From contig JAYMTA010000391.1 of NCBI GenBank assembly GCA_036897625.1, forward strand, positions 1-30,029: DNA of 30,029 nucleotides, given 5' to 3'. Of this stretch, positions 1 to 8,636 are shown piece by piece. The first letter of the stretch is position 1, and each line of letters begins with the position of its first letter. Both the position numbers and the translations under genes were made by a program. The notes under the pieces are model-generated. The model was given only the letters and a program-made list of their open reading frames with translations. It was not told the origin of the DNA and made no database searches. The stretch comes from Pelargonium cotyledonis. Taxonomy: Eukaryota > Streptophyta > Magnoliopsida > Geraniales > Geraniaceae.

Positions 1-88
1 CTCATAGTTGTCTCCCCTGAAAGCTGGAATTGCTGGTTGAGCTACACTCACCGCCCCATTTGCTCCAGCCATTGCTTCGGCTTTCTAA

Positions 89-100
89 GCTCTGATACCA
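89..100 (-). other. Primer binding site of Copia A (tRNA-iMet type)
   Basis: The complement reads TGGTATCAGAGC, the standard plant Copia primer site that pairs with the 3' end of initiator methionine tRNA. It lies 3 bp inside the LTR end at 104, as expected. Confidence 0.9.
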
Positions 101-103
101 AAA

Positions 104-462
104 TGTTAGGTGCACAGCGGAATCTGAGACAAGTAGTGGAGAAACTGACAGACACAAATTTCAGATGAGAGTGACTAAAGGAATTGAGAATACTTTACTA
201 ATGATTCTCATTGATTTTTTGCATATATTTTGAGCATATTACAAAACATGAAAATACCACTATTTAAAGGTAAAGATAAGCTAATGTAACTCCTACATTT
301 AAGCTACCATTAACTACTACGATAATTGATAAATTCCCGCTGATTTATTGCTCAAATAAAGAGTTGTAACGGTCGTAACTGCTCCTTCATTTTGGCTCCA
401 CTCATCCTCCATCTTCAATGCACAATATACTATGAGAGTGATTTTTTATCACATCTCCAACA
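104..462 (-). repeat. 5' LTR of Copia A, 359 bp
   Basis: The outer ends form the short inverted repeat TGTTAGG / TCCAACA with TG...CA termini. One end abuts the primer binding site. The other meets the RNase H coding sequence of Copia B at 463. The second LTR lies outside the window, so LTR divergence cannot be used for dating. The 5-bp target duplication would be ACAAT (463-467) if the boundary is right, and must be checked on the far side. Confidence 0.78.
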
Positions 463-1330
463 ACAATGTGTCTAGTCCTTTCTGAAAAACAGGGTTGGAA
501 CGAGGCAATGTGAATGTAGCTTGATTGTTACATATGAGTTTCATTGAAGTGATACGACCAAACTCTTCAAGGAGTTGTTTGATACTTTGATCCATATAAG
601 CTCGCATGTTGCATTTTTCTATTGCTGGATACCTGTCCTTTGCGTTTGATCTTGCCATTACACTGTGCTCCCAACCTTGGTAGAAAACTAAGTTGCCTCC
701 GAATAAAACAAGTTGATCTCTGATCAGAATGGCGTCTCGTCCAACATGTATATAAGTAACATTGAATCTCTACATGCCCTTTATTTTCATAAATTAAGCC
801 ATTTCCAAGTGCTCTGTTGACATGATTTAGAATTCTCTGAGCGACTTACTAATCACAAGGAGAGTTCAAGAATTAGCTTAATATACTAACTACAAACGTG
901 ATATAGGATCAGGTTAGCGTGACATAGTTAAGTCTGCCTACTAGTCTCCGACATTTTCCTTGATCTACTAGGGGCTCATTGAGTTTTCTCAACACAATTT
1001 TTTTGAATGATTGAAAACTTGTTTCATTATATAAGAAAATACATCTAAAAAATAATTACTAATAAAAGTTACAAAGTAGTGAAAATTCAAAACATTAATA
1101 AAAAATGTTGTGGTTGACTAGGACCTCACACATCAGTATATGTACAATAGAGCAATAAAATTGGACTCTTTGAATGACTCTACGAGAAAAGACACACTAC
1201 GAGTGAGTTTTCTCAACTAACAGTCGAAAGAATACGAAGATGAGAAATCAAAAACTGATATCCATAATGTAGAGAGATGGATGACCATATATGTGAGTGT
1301 AGAGAAAACATCATTTTCTTTACTACACCT
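463..1330 (-). pseudogene. Copia B pol remnants: integrase start, RT end, RNase H
   Basis: Translations on the minus strand in shifting frames match plant Copia pol. HTDVWGPSQP-like sequence (about 1111-1147) is the start of the integrase core. RRLVGRLNYVTLT with a following P-D-I (about 900-965) is the end of reverse transcriptase. GHVEIQCYLY then RRHSDQRSTS (about 700-785) and VARSNA...YPAIEKC, LLEEFG, MKLICNNQAT and NPVFQKG (463-660) are the RNase H part. The expected next residues, K-H-I-E-V-D, are cut off exactly where the LTR of Copia A begins. Frameshifts and stops are frequent and this cannot encode an enzyme. Confidence 0.72.
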
Positions 1331-2233
1331 ATGATCGGTAGCACCTGAATCAACTATCTAAGAACCAAAGGAGTTTCCCTGGGCAATGCAAATTGAGATT
1401 GTGGTGTGGACTCATCGAAATTTTGATCCAGACTAGAAAACACTAATGGAGCGGGAAATAGGAGGCTTCGCAGGCCGTCCATTCTTCTTCCAACACTTGT
1501 CCTCAACGTGACCCAATTTGTTGCAAAAGTTGCACAATGGACGATTGCTGTTGGACCCTCTTTTGTAAAATGAAACCGGTGGAGTAGAAGTGACATGAGT
1601 TCCGGTCATATTCAGCAACCGTTTGAATGTGTCTTTTATAGATGGACTATTAGAACTAGTCAAGATCTCATGTCGAACATGCTCATATTCTGGTTTGAGT
1701 CCAGAAAGAGCAATAACCATAAAGAACTACTCCCTTTGTGCATTATGTTCTGCGTGAGTGTCGACGAATGGCATAAGAGTTTCGAATTCTTGCATAAGAG
1801 CACGTACTTGCTCCAAATAAGATTTCATGTAGCTTTCTTGTTTCATATTCTGAATATTGTTAACTACATTGTATAACCTTTGAATGTCATTGTTATAATA
1901 TTCAGAGGCCTCGGTCCACACGTCATAGCAAGTCTCAAATGATCGAAACAATTGCATGAGAGACGAGTCGATGGATTGCCACAAAAGATGGCATAAATAG
2001 GCATCCATTTGTTCCCATTCATCGCGACTAGACTCAGATATATCCTCAACTTTTTTGTACAGATGATCGACTCGACCTTGCTCGTTGAACCACATTTTTA
2101 CCAATGCTGCCCACGAGTGATAGTTGGCAGAGCCTGTTAATTTTTCAGCAGTGATAGAATAGCTGCCGGAGATAATTGAAGGCAGAGAGAAGGACGAACC
2201 AGTACACGAGTCACTATTTTTAACTCCTGACAT
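1331..2233 (-). pseudogene. Copia B gag with CCHC knuckle and protease start
   Basis: One reading frame runs from the ATG at 2233 to the protease motif and is broken only by nonsense codons. Residues 1-168 are a UBN2/retrotransposon gag-type domain with YSITAEKLTGSANYHSW near the start. Then comes the CCHC zinc knuckle CNFCNKLGHVEDKCW (about 1495-1540). Last is IVDSGATDH at 1331-1357, the aspartic protease active-site motif. In-frame stops fall at 1727-1729, at 1433-1435, once more between 1433 and 1360, and at 1358-1360, where a TAG replaces the Trp that usually precedes IVDSG. The frame itself is intact, so decay here is by point mutation. Confidence 0.8.
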
Positions 2234-2657
2234 TGTGATTGTGGTAAAGAAAATATTCTAAAAATAACAAAAACCACTTGAAAATAAGATATTAGAGGAT
2301 GAGAACTTATCGGAGAGTGGATCGGGATTTTCCTTAGAAATTCGGCAACTGTTCCGGTGACCAGAGAACGGCGGAAGACGGTATAAACTGGTGGCTTGGG
2401 ACAGAAATGACCCGTCGGTGAGGAGAGATGCACCGGAGGCGAGCAGATCTGGTTTCCAGATCCGGTGACCGCGCGTGGCCTTCTAATTGCTCACTGGTGA
2501 TTTTTTCTGCTTTTTTCCGGTAGATGCGAGGTGAGTCTGACGGTGAGGTCAGATCTGAGATCGAGCACGGCTAAGGTGGACAAAACTCTTGATTTCCGAC
2601 CGTGGTGTCTCCCCGGAGTTGCTACTCGGCAAGAACCAAAGGAAAAATACTTGAGGG
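2234..2657 (-). other. Copia B leader, GC-rich, no gene
   Basis: Between the gag start and the MITE is about 400 bp of relatively GC-rich sequence rich in CCGG and GGTGA words. I see no coding homology. On the minus strand it would be the untranslated leader plus the end of the LTR. The exact LTR/leader border and the primer site were not found. Confidence 0.4.
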
Positions 2658-2666
2658 TTGAGAGAA

Positions 2667-3007
2667 GGATTTAACTGCCTGAAATATCCATTTCATTCCG
2701 CGTGGTCCTTGAACTTTGTTTTGTATGAGCGCAGTCTCTATACTATCCATTTTGTTTCGCCAAAATTTTTACCGTTAATTTTATGACAAAATCGGTTAAC
2801 TATGCGGACGTGACACATTTTATACAATAAAAAATAATTGCAAAAAAATACTATGTCAATATAGTTAACGGATTCCATCACTAAAATTAACGGTAGGAAC
2901 TTGGGCGGAACAAAGTGGAGAGCATATGAATTGCGCCAGAACAAAATAAAGTTCAGTACCCACACAAAATAAAATGGATAGTGCAGAACTTGACCATAGT
3001 TTATACC
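2667..3007. mobile_element. Mutator-like MITE, 341 bp, with 9-bp target duplication
   Basis: The two ends are long imperfect inverted repeats of about 110 bp. The left arm runs 2667-2783 and the right arm about 2883-3007, sharing for example ACCGTTAATTTTA and CTATCCATTTT. The ends start GGATTTAACT and, on the complement of the right side, GGTATAAACT. The element is flanked by the perfect direct repeat TTGAGAGAA at 2658-2666 and 3008-3016. Long arms plus a 9-bp duplication are the signature of Mutator-like elements. There is no coding capacity, so it is non-autonomous. The right arm has an extra stretch of about 10 bp near its outer end. Confidence 0.82.
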
Positions 3008-3016
3008 TTGAGAGAA

Positions 3017-3170
3017 TAATAACAATACTCAATTTATAGCACACAAGGACAAAGAGCAATTAGAATCCCCTAAAACAAGAGTTTTCTATTCTTCAACAAA
3101 CTCTTAACAATATACTTATATAAGTTCCTTCCTCTTTTAAGAGTGTTCTGTTTCTCTTAAATCCATGACA
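3017..3170 (-). repeat. Probable LTR part of Copia B
   Basis: The minus strand has a TATATAAG box near 3117-3124 and reads into the leader across the MITE, as expected for the promoter part of an LTR. A TGTCATGG start would put the outer end at 3170, with sequence unlike a transposon beyond. No second LTR is in the window, so this boundary is tentative. Confidence 0.4.
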
Positions 3171-3418
3171 TTGTCTTAATAGAAATAGACGCATTCGTTC
3201 GCGTAGGAGTGTACGGAAAATACCGAAAGGAATTATTCACATCTTTCTATTTTTAGTAAGTAAGTTTTACAATCTTAGTTATTGTGTGAAGGATACAAAA
3301 GTAAATATATCGGATTAACTAACTTATCTTTAATTTTTATCAAAGCGGGGACACTCATTTTGAACTGGAGTTGGTATTTTTTACTCATTTGATCTGAAAT
3401 GACTTTTATTTCTATCAG
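3171..3418 (+). other. Intron or flank upstream of the first visible beta-galactosidase exon
   Basis: This is AT-rich and non-coding. The 26-bp stretch at about 3354-3379 (GACACTCATTTTG followed by a GGAG-containing tail and GTA) resembles a worn right end of a Stowaway MITE. I saw no exon here that could supply the sequence preceding residue 1 of the 3419 exon. Confidence 0.4.
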
Positions 3419-6400
3419 TATATCAGCTGATGAAAACATTATGGCTGGCGAAGAGGAGTTGTTTCTGTTCATTGAGAGTTTGGGACATGCAGCGCTTATT
3501 TTTATAAACAAAAGGCTTATAGGTATGTCCATATGATTTCAAGTGAATTACTCCTATTGAACCTAATTATATACCTTCTTAAATTTCCTCTCTGATTCAT
3601 TATATTAGGCTGCCATATAGAGATATAAAATTTTATGACATAGTGTTGTTATTGGTCTCTGAGAACGATATGTTGAAGAAACTTGTAGTTTCAGTACGAT
3701 ACTTAGCTGAGTTTTCCTGTTTTTGATGGAGTTGCTATATTTGTAATTTAAACAATCACTTTAGAAAATGTGAGCATTTCTTCAAGAGGAAAGATAAGGA
3801 GAAAGAACACAATTCTTAATGTTTATTTTACTAGTTAAATTGTTGGGTTAGGCTGATTAACAATCTGTGATCTTCTTCTTCTTTGTGTTTATATGGAGGC
3901 TAATAGACATTCAATATGGAAAATCTGTCAGGATTTGGATATGGTAATCACGATGATCCAAGCTTCAGTTTCACCAAGTTAACCAGTCTTCAGCCGGGCA
4001 ATAATACATTGGAAATTATGAGCATGATGATTGGTCTACAGGTATAGATATTTTTGCCTCCAAGCAGTATCGTGACGAATATGGTAGTTATAAGTTCTTA
4101 AAAGATTATGAAGTTTGACATTGATTTGTGCAAATGAAGTAGAAAACAACAATGATAATAGAAAATGAAGAAGACACCATGTAAGCATTCTTTTCAAACA
4201 AAGATATTCTATATGCAAGTCAAATTTAGAACTCGTTCACCTTTATCTTATCCCTCGTCTTAATGCATTAAAGGATTTGATGATTTAAGTATCTGAAATG
4301 CTTGCATCTCATGGTTAATCGTCCATCTTCCCTGAATTAATCTGAAATATAATAGCATAAAAATAGAAACAAGACACTCATTTTGGGACAAAAAATTTAG
4401 ACAAACAAGACACTCATTTTGGGACAGAGAGAGTAGTTGGATATATTGCTCATTTAGTTCGTTCAAATAACATGTCAGTACCTTGAATTTTGAATTTGCT
4501 GCTTTGATGTCTATACATACATAGTTGATAATGCTTCATTTTTACAGTTTCTTCAAATAGAACTGACGGGCTTCATTTAGTATGTCTAAATGTAGAGCAA
4601 CCTGCTGCAAATTAAAGGGCATATGATATTGGAAAGCTTAATCTATTTGTAAATCACGCTTATTGTTAGTTTCTCATATTTGTTGAACTCGTGACCTTTA
4701 GGTCAACAAGGCTCTGATACCACAATATAACATGACCAACTCAACTAAAAACTTAAGATAATAGTTGAAGACCCGATATTAATTATATACTCTAACAGCG
4801 TGGAAATAAAGTGAATGTGTCTGTTCAAGTATACGAGTATGCATTAGAATAGTCTCAATGTCTCATAACTCAATATCCACACTTTCTTTGGTTCCCATGC
4901 GATCAATGCTTTTGTATTGCAGTGCGAAAATGCAATATTATATCAGGGCAATAATGTGGATAAATAAATAGTTTAAAAACTGTGAAAGGTTCTGTGCATT
5001 CTGAATTGTCTGATCTCTCAGTTCTAACATACTTGTGTTTTTCCAGAACTTTGGGCCTTGGTTTGATGTTGCTGGTGCAGGATTATTTTCTGTCATCCTT
5101 GCCAACTCAAGGAAGGAGAAATTTGACATTTCGTCCAGGGAATGGACCTATCAGGTTAGAGTCAATAGCTGATCAAATAGTTCCTTGAAAACTATTTTTA
5201 AATGTACAAGAAAACTGAATACAACTTTGTTGGTTTGACAGAACTAGCTTAATTTTCTTGTTATAATTGTTAAGAGTAAATGAAAGGAAATATATACTTT
5301 AGGCTTGATTTTATTACGAAAGTTATGAAATTTATCAGCATATCCTGATCTTTTGATGCTTGGTTGATTGGCTGAAGTTGATCTGCAAGTAAGAAATTTC
5401 ATTTAACAGATTTGTATAAAGCAACCATATGTAGCCTTTGATTGATGGTGCATAGAAAATCATTTTTATGATCAAATAATAATTGAGACCATCTTCAGCA
5501 GACTTAATTAATTCAATCTTGACATTTATTCCATGTGTTGCAGATTATTAACCCATAATTCTAGGCAAATCATAATAGTATGGACTAAATCAAGTGGCAA
5601 AAACAAAAAGATAATTAGCATATCTTCAACTACACTTGTCTTAATGACAAATTAACCCTATAGAGAAATACATTTATAACTAACTGGTTTCTGCTTTAAC
5701 ACTTGGCTTCTTATTATGATGTTAACAACTTTGTTTGCAGGTTGGACTTAAGGGGGAGACCATTGGCCTGGAAGCAGTTAGTCTTTCAAATAGTTCATTG
5801 TGGACTCAGGGAACTGTTTTGCCAGTTAACCAGAGTTTAATATGGTACAAGGTAAGGAGTGCTTGTAATTTTCAGAATCATATAAGAAACTTTTAGGGTT
5901 CAAATATTGTTTTAGCATAACTAAGAATAAGCAAAGAAAGTAAAGAAGTAACTAATGCCTCGCTACTTTTGGTTCCTAGGAATCACTTGTAAAACAATCA
6001 AGAAAGTATCTCTCTAGGGTTGGAGTGGACTGTGAACAGGAGATCATCATGAATCCAATTAAATAAGAAGCCATAGGAAAACCTATATAGGAGGCTCAGC
6101 AAACTAACCTTACAAGATTCAGTCTTGACCTTCAAACCATCCCACTCCCAGTTGCTTCATTGATATAAAATCCTACTACTGATTGATGAACCAAATGATT
6201 TTTGTGACCACATATCATGTAAATTGTGGACAGGCATCTCCTACCTTCTTAGTTTAACATGGTTCTAGTCACTTTACTAGCATCAGATTGCAAGCATTCT
6301 GGTTCAGTTCTTTTCACTATTTTTTATTTTTCTTTATCATCCTTATAGGCTACCTTCCGTGCTCCTGAAGGTCAGAGCCCCATAGCCCTAAATCTTGCTA

Positions 6401-8210
6401 GCATGGGAAAGGGTCAAGCATGGGTTAACGGGCAGGGCATAGGCCGTTATTGGCCTGCCTATCACTCACCACCAACAGGATGCAACGCTACCTGTGACTA
6501 CAGAGGAGTGCATGATCCGTCTACGTGTCAAAAGAATTGCGGTCAGCCTACTCAAACATTGTAAGAGTAAATATTTGTTTTCTATGTTTCCTTTGTGGTT
6601 TGGATGGTAATAGTACACTTTTTTATTATCATACTTGTATTCAGGATATTTTCTGTACTCTTTATAATCACTAATTCTATTTATTAATACATTTGTTGAT
6701 CATGCATCAACTATATCTAGAACAATTTGAGGGTACAAATTATTTTTTTTTGCTGGGTGTTAACATTGAACAGAGAAACGTGAAAAGGATACTCCAGCAA
6801 TGGAAACAAAGGTGTTTTTGAAATCCTAAGCTTAGTTTCAGTCTGTGCAATTTATGGAGCAAGCAAAGTAGATTCTGCTCCAGATAGAATGTATTATTCA
6901 CTTGTATTTCCTAAAGCTTATTTGTAGTGTTAAAAAAGAAGGCATATGTTTTCTTATAACATTGGCCTGCAAGATTACTTGTAAACACAAATTAAGTCCA
7001 CCAGAATAATATCAAGAATCCGACTATTCACGCACTTTAATATTATGCAAAACTAACAGTGCGATTTTAATGTATAGGTATCATATCCCACGAAGCTGGT
7101 TACATCCTGATGAGAATCTTCTGGTCCTACTAGAAGAGCTGGGAGGAGATCCATCCAAGATTTCTTTGCTGATGCGAACTGGCCAAGAAATATGTGCACA
7201 TGTGTCAGAGGCTGATCCTCCTCCGGCTGATTCCTGGAAACCAAAAGTGGAGTACTTGTCTCAAAGCCCCGAAGTTCAGTTGAGCTGTGAACAAGGGTGG
7301 CACATCACTATGATTAGCTTCGCCAGCTTTGGAACTCCTGAAGGAAGTTGTGGCACATTCAGACCAGGGATTTGTCATGCCGATATGCTATCAATTGCTC
7401 AACAGGTAACAGAAATAAAATTCGCCTTGTCTGCCATACAAATGTAGCCACCAAAGCTTTAATATTAGAAAACAGGCATGACAAGTCTTGACTAAGCTTA
7501 AGTCTGTCAACTGGTTCTGCTAATGAACATTCATCTTAGAGGCATCACATCCTTGTTATTGGTATAGCTTAGCACAAAAGGTGTAATTTAGGTTATTCAT
7601 TCCTTTCCCATACACAACTGGACATGCAAGCCTAACTTATAATGTGCACTCTCTGATCTTTCCTTCATGGTAAGGAAAAGAAATGGAAATAAGTGTGTTA
7701 TAGATGTCAGTTATTCTTGCCTATTGCATCCCTTAGGTACATATTTTGAAGTAGTCAAGTTAGAACTTTAGGTATGGCGCGAAAGAAACTCTCCTAAAGT
7801 CATCTGCGAAATTACCTGGATCGCAGAACGCTAGCAATACGCGGAATATTAAGATTTTAGAGTTTAGAATTTTGGGGTAGACTTCTTTGGAACGAGAATG
7901 GAGATTTCTCGTTCCAAAACATTTATTTATAACATAATTGATTGAATAATTCTAAATCTTACAACGAGAACGAAGTTTCGAACGTTTGTTCATTGGCGTT
8001 CCACATTTTGGAACGAAACTTCTTATCTTATTCTGTGGTGCTTTACAGTAGGTTGGCTATTGTTGTAGGCATTTCTAACATATTTGAATGGCATTACAGG
8101 CATGCATTGGGCAGGTGAACTGTTCAATCCCCATCTCCACAGCTAATTTTGGCGATCCTTGCCCCAAGATGGTTAAAAGTTTTGCAATTGAAGCTCTTTG
8201 CAGTGACTGA
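3419..8210 (+). CDS. Beta-galactosidase (GH35) with C-terminal SUEL lectin domain, 3' half
   Basis: Exons are 3419-3522, 3932-4041, 5047-5154, 5741-5851, 6349-6560, 7078-7405 and 8100-8210. All joins keep frame, use GT/AG and end in TGA, giving about 360 residues against roughly 830-850 for the family. Plant members of this family act in the apoplast, removing terminal beta-galactose from cell-wall polymers. The exons encode the C-terminal beta-sandwich domains (GHAALIFIN, then [18 protein letters not shown] and YHIPRSW). The Cys-rich loop CNATCDYRG...CGQPTQT is present. A galactose-binding SUEL lectin domain follows, with [16 protein letters not shown] and a final CIGQVNCSI...FGDPC. The signal peptide, the catalytic barrel and its two Glu residues are missing. 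Left of 3419 there is only transposon sequence, so the rest is either beyond the window across a large intron or lost. The family call is firm; the paralogue and whether the gene works are not known. Confidence 0.88.
4373..4436. mobile_element. Stowaway-type MITE end remnant
   Basis: GACACTCATTTTGGGACA occurs twice, about 40 bp apart. The second copy continues into GAGAGAGTA, matching the Stowaway end consensus (complement of TACTCCCTCCGTCCC). No clear partner end was found on the left. It lies in the beta-galactosidase intron between the 4041 and 5047 exon borders. Confidence 0.5.
4711..4797 (-). mobile_element. TRIM-like LTR with primer binding site
   Basis: GCTCTGATACCA at 4711-4722 is the complement of a tRNA-iMet primer binding site. 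On its right is a short segment whose minus-strand start is TGTTAGAGTATATAAT. This pattern is typical of very small LTRs (about 75 bp here) of terminal-repeat retrotransposons in miniature. On the other side of the primer site the minus strand reads TTGTTGACCTAAAGGTCACG, a common companion of this family. No partner LTR is seen, so this may be a partial copy. It lies in a beta-galactosidase intron. Confidence 0.55.
7888..7916. repeat. Perfect 11-bp inverted repeat in the last beta-galactosidase intron
   Basis: TGGAACGAGAA (7888-7898) and TTCTCGTTCCA (7906-7916) are perfect complements with a 7-bp loop. Further GGAACGA/GAACGAA words follow up to about 8022. This looks like the ends or tandem remnants of a small foldback transposon, but no target duplication was found. 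Confidence 0.5.
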
Positions 8211-8636
8211 AAATTCTTAATTACCGCCCCGCAGACAAATTTTAGAATACTTTGTGGTGTGGAGCCTCTGAACACTACCGCCAAATTGTGGAAAACTTGC
8301 AGCACTTTGAAAATGGTAGAAAGGGATGCTAACCAAATGAACTAATTAACTAAATGAGATGTAGATATAAGAATATATGGTAACATTGGCAACCAAAGAT
8401 AGTCATGAACTTGCCCAATATAACTAGTACAAATTTTGAATTGCTTACATTGAAAATTGGCCTTGGTAAGTCTGTTCTCTTATCAACCCAAGTACCATTT
8501 CTACTAAGAGATGGTTCCAATTTCACAGGATATTTTCAACAGTAAATTGTAAGATACAGTAGCTTCTTAATCCCATATTACATATTATCCCTTAAGTGGA
8601 CATGCATAACATAATAACCACATTTGATAAATAGTA
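8211..8636. other. Convergent 3' intergenic region
   Basis: This 426-bp AT-rich stretch lies between the stop codons of two convergent genes, beta-galactosidase and quinone oxidoreductase. It must hold both 3' UTRs and polyadenylation sites. I see no other gene. Confidence 0.5.

Larger units (their letters stand above)
1..462 (-). mobile_element. Copia LTR retrotransposon A, 5' end (continues left of the window)
   Basis: Read on the minus strand this is an LTR, a primer binding site and then the start of gag. The gag start codon lies just left of the primer site and opens MAGANGAVSVAQPAIPAF, followed by RGDNYE. This is the usual N-terminus of plant Copia gag, where a short A/P-rich lead precedes a 'G-D-N/H-Y' motif. 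The coding part runs off the left edge, so intactness cannot be judged. The element interrupts an older Copia sequence at position 463, so it is the younger of the two. Element type is well supported; its exact lineage is not known. Confidence 0.82.
463..3170 (-). mobile_element. Copia LTR retrotransposon B, old, degenerate and internally deleted
   Basis: From right to left this contains a probable LTR, a GC-rich leader, gag, the protease start, a trace of GAG-pre-integrase, the first part of the integrase core, then directly the end of reverse transcriptase and part of RNase H. Most of the integrase and the N-terminal part of reverse transcriptase are absent, so an internal deletion lies near position 980-1010. 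Several nonsense codons break gag-pol. Copia A is inserted at the RNase H end and a Mutator-like MITE at the LTR end. No clear primer binding site was found between leader and LTR. The element is not functional. Confidence 0.75.

Noticed and set aside
1354..1596. 80-residue open frame on the minus strand
   Set aside because: It is a shadow frame of the gag knuckle region. The true gag-protease frame is different and contains the CCHC and DSG motifs.
2738..3059. Open frames of 64 and 95 residues on the minus strand
   Set aside because: They lie inside the MITE and its flank and come from its inverted arms. There is no protein homology.
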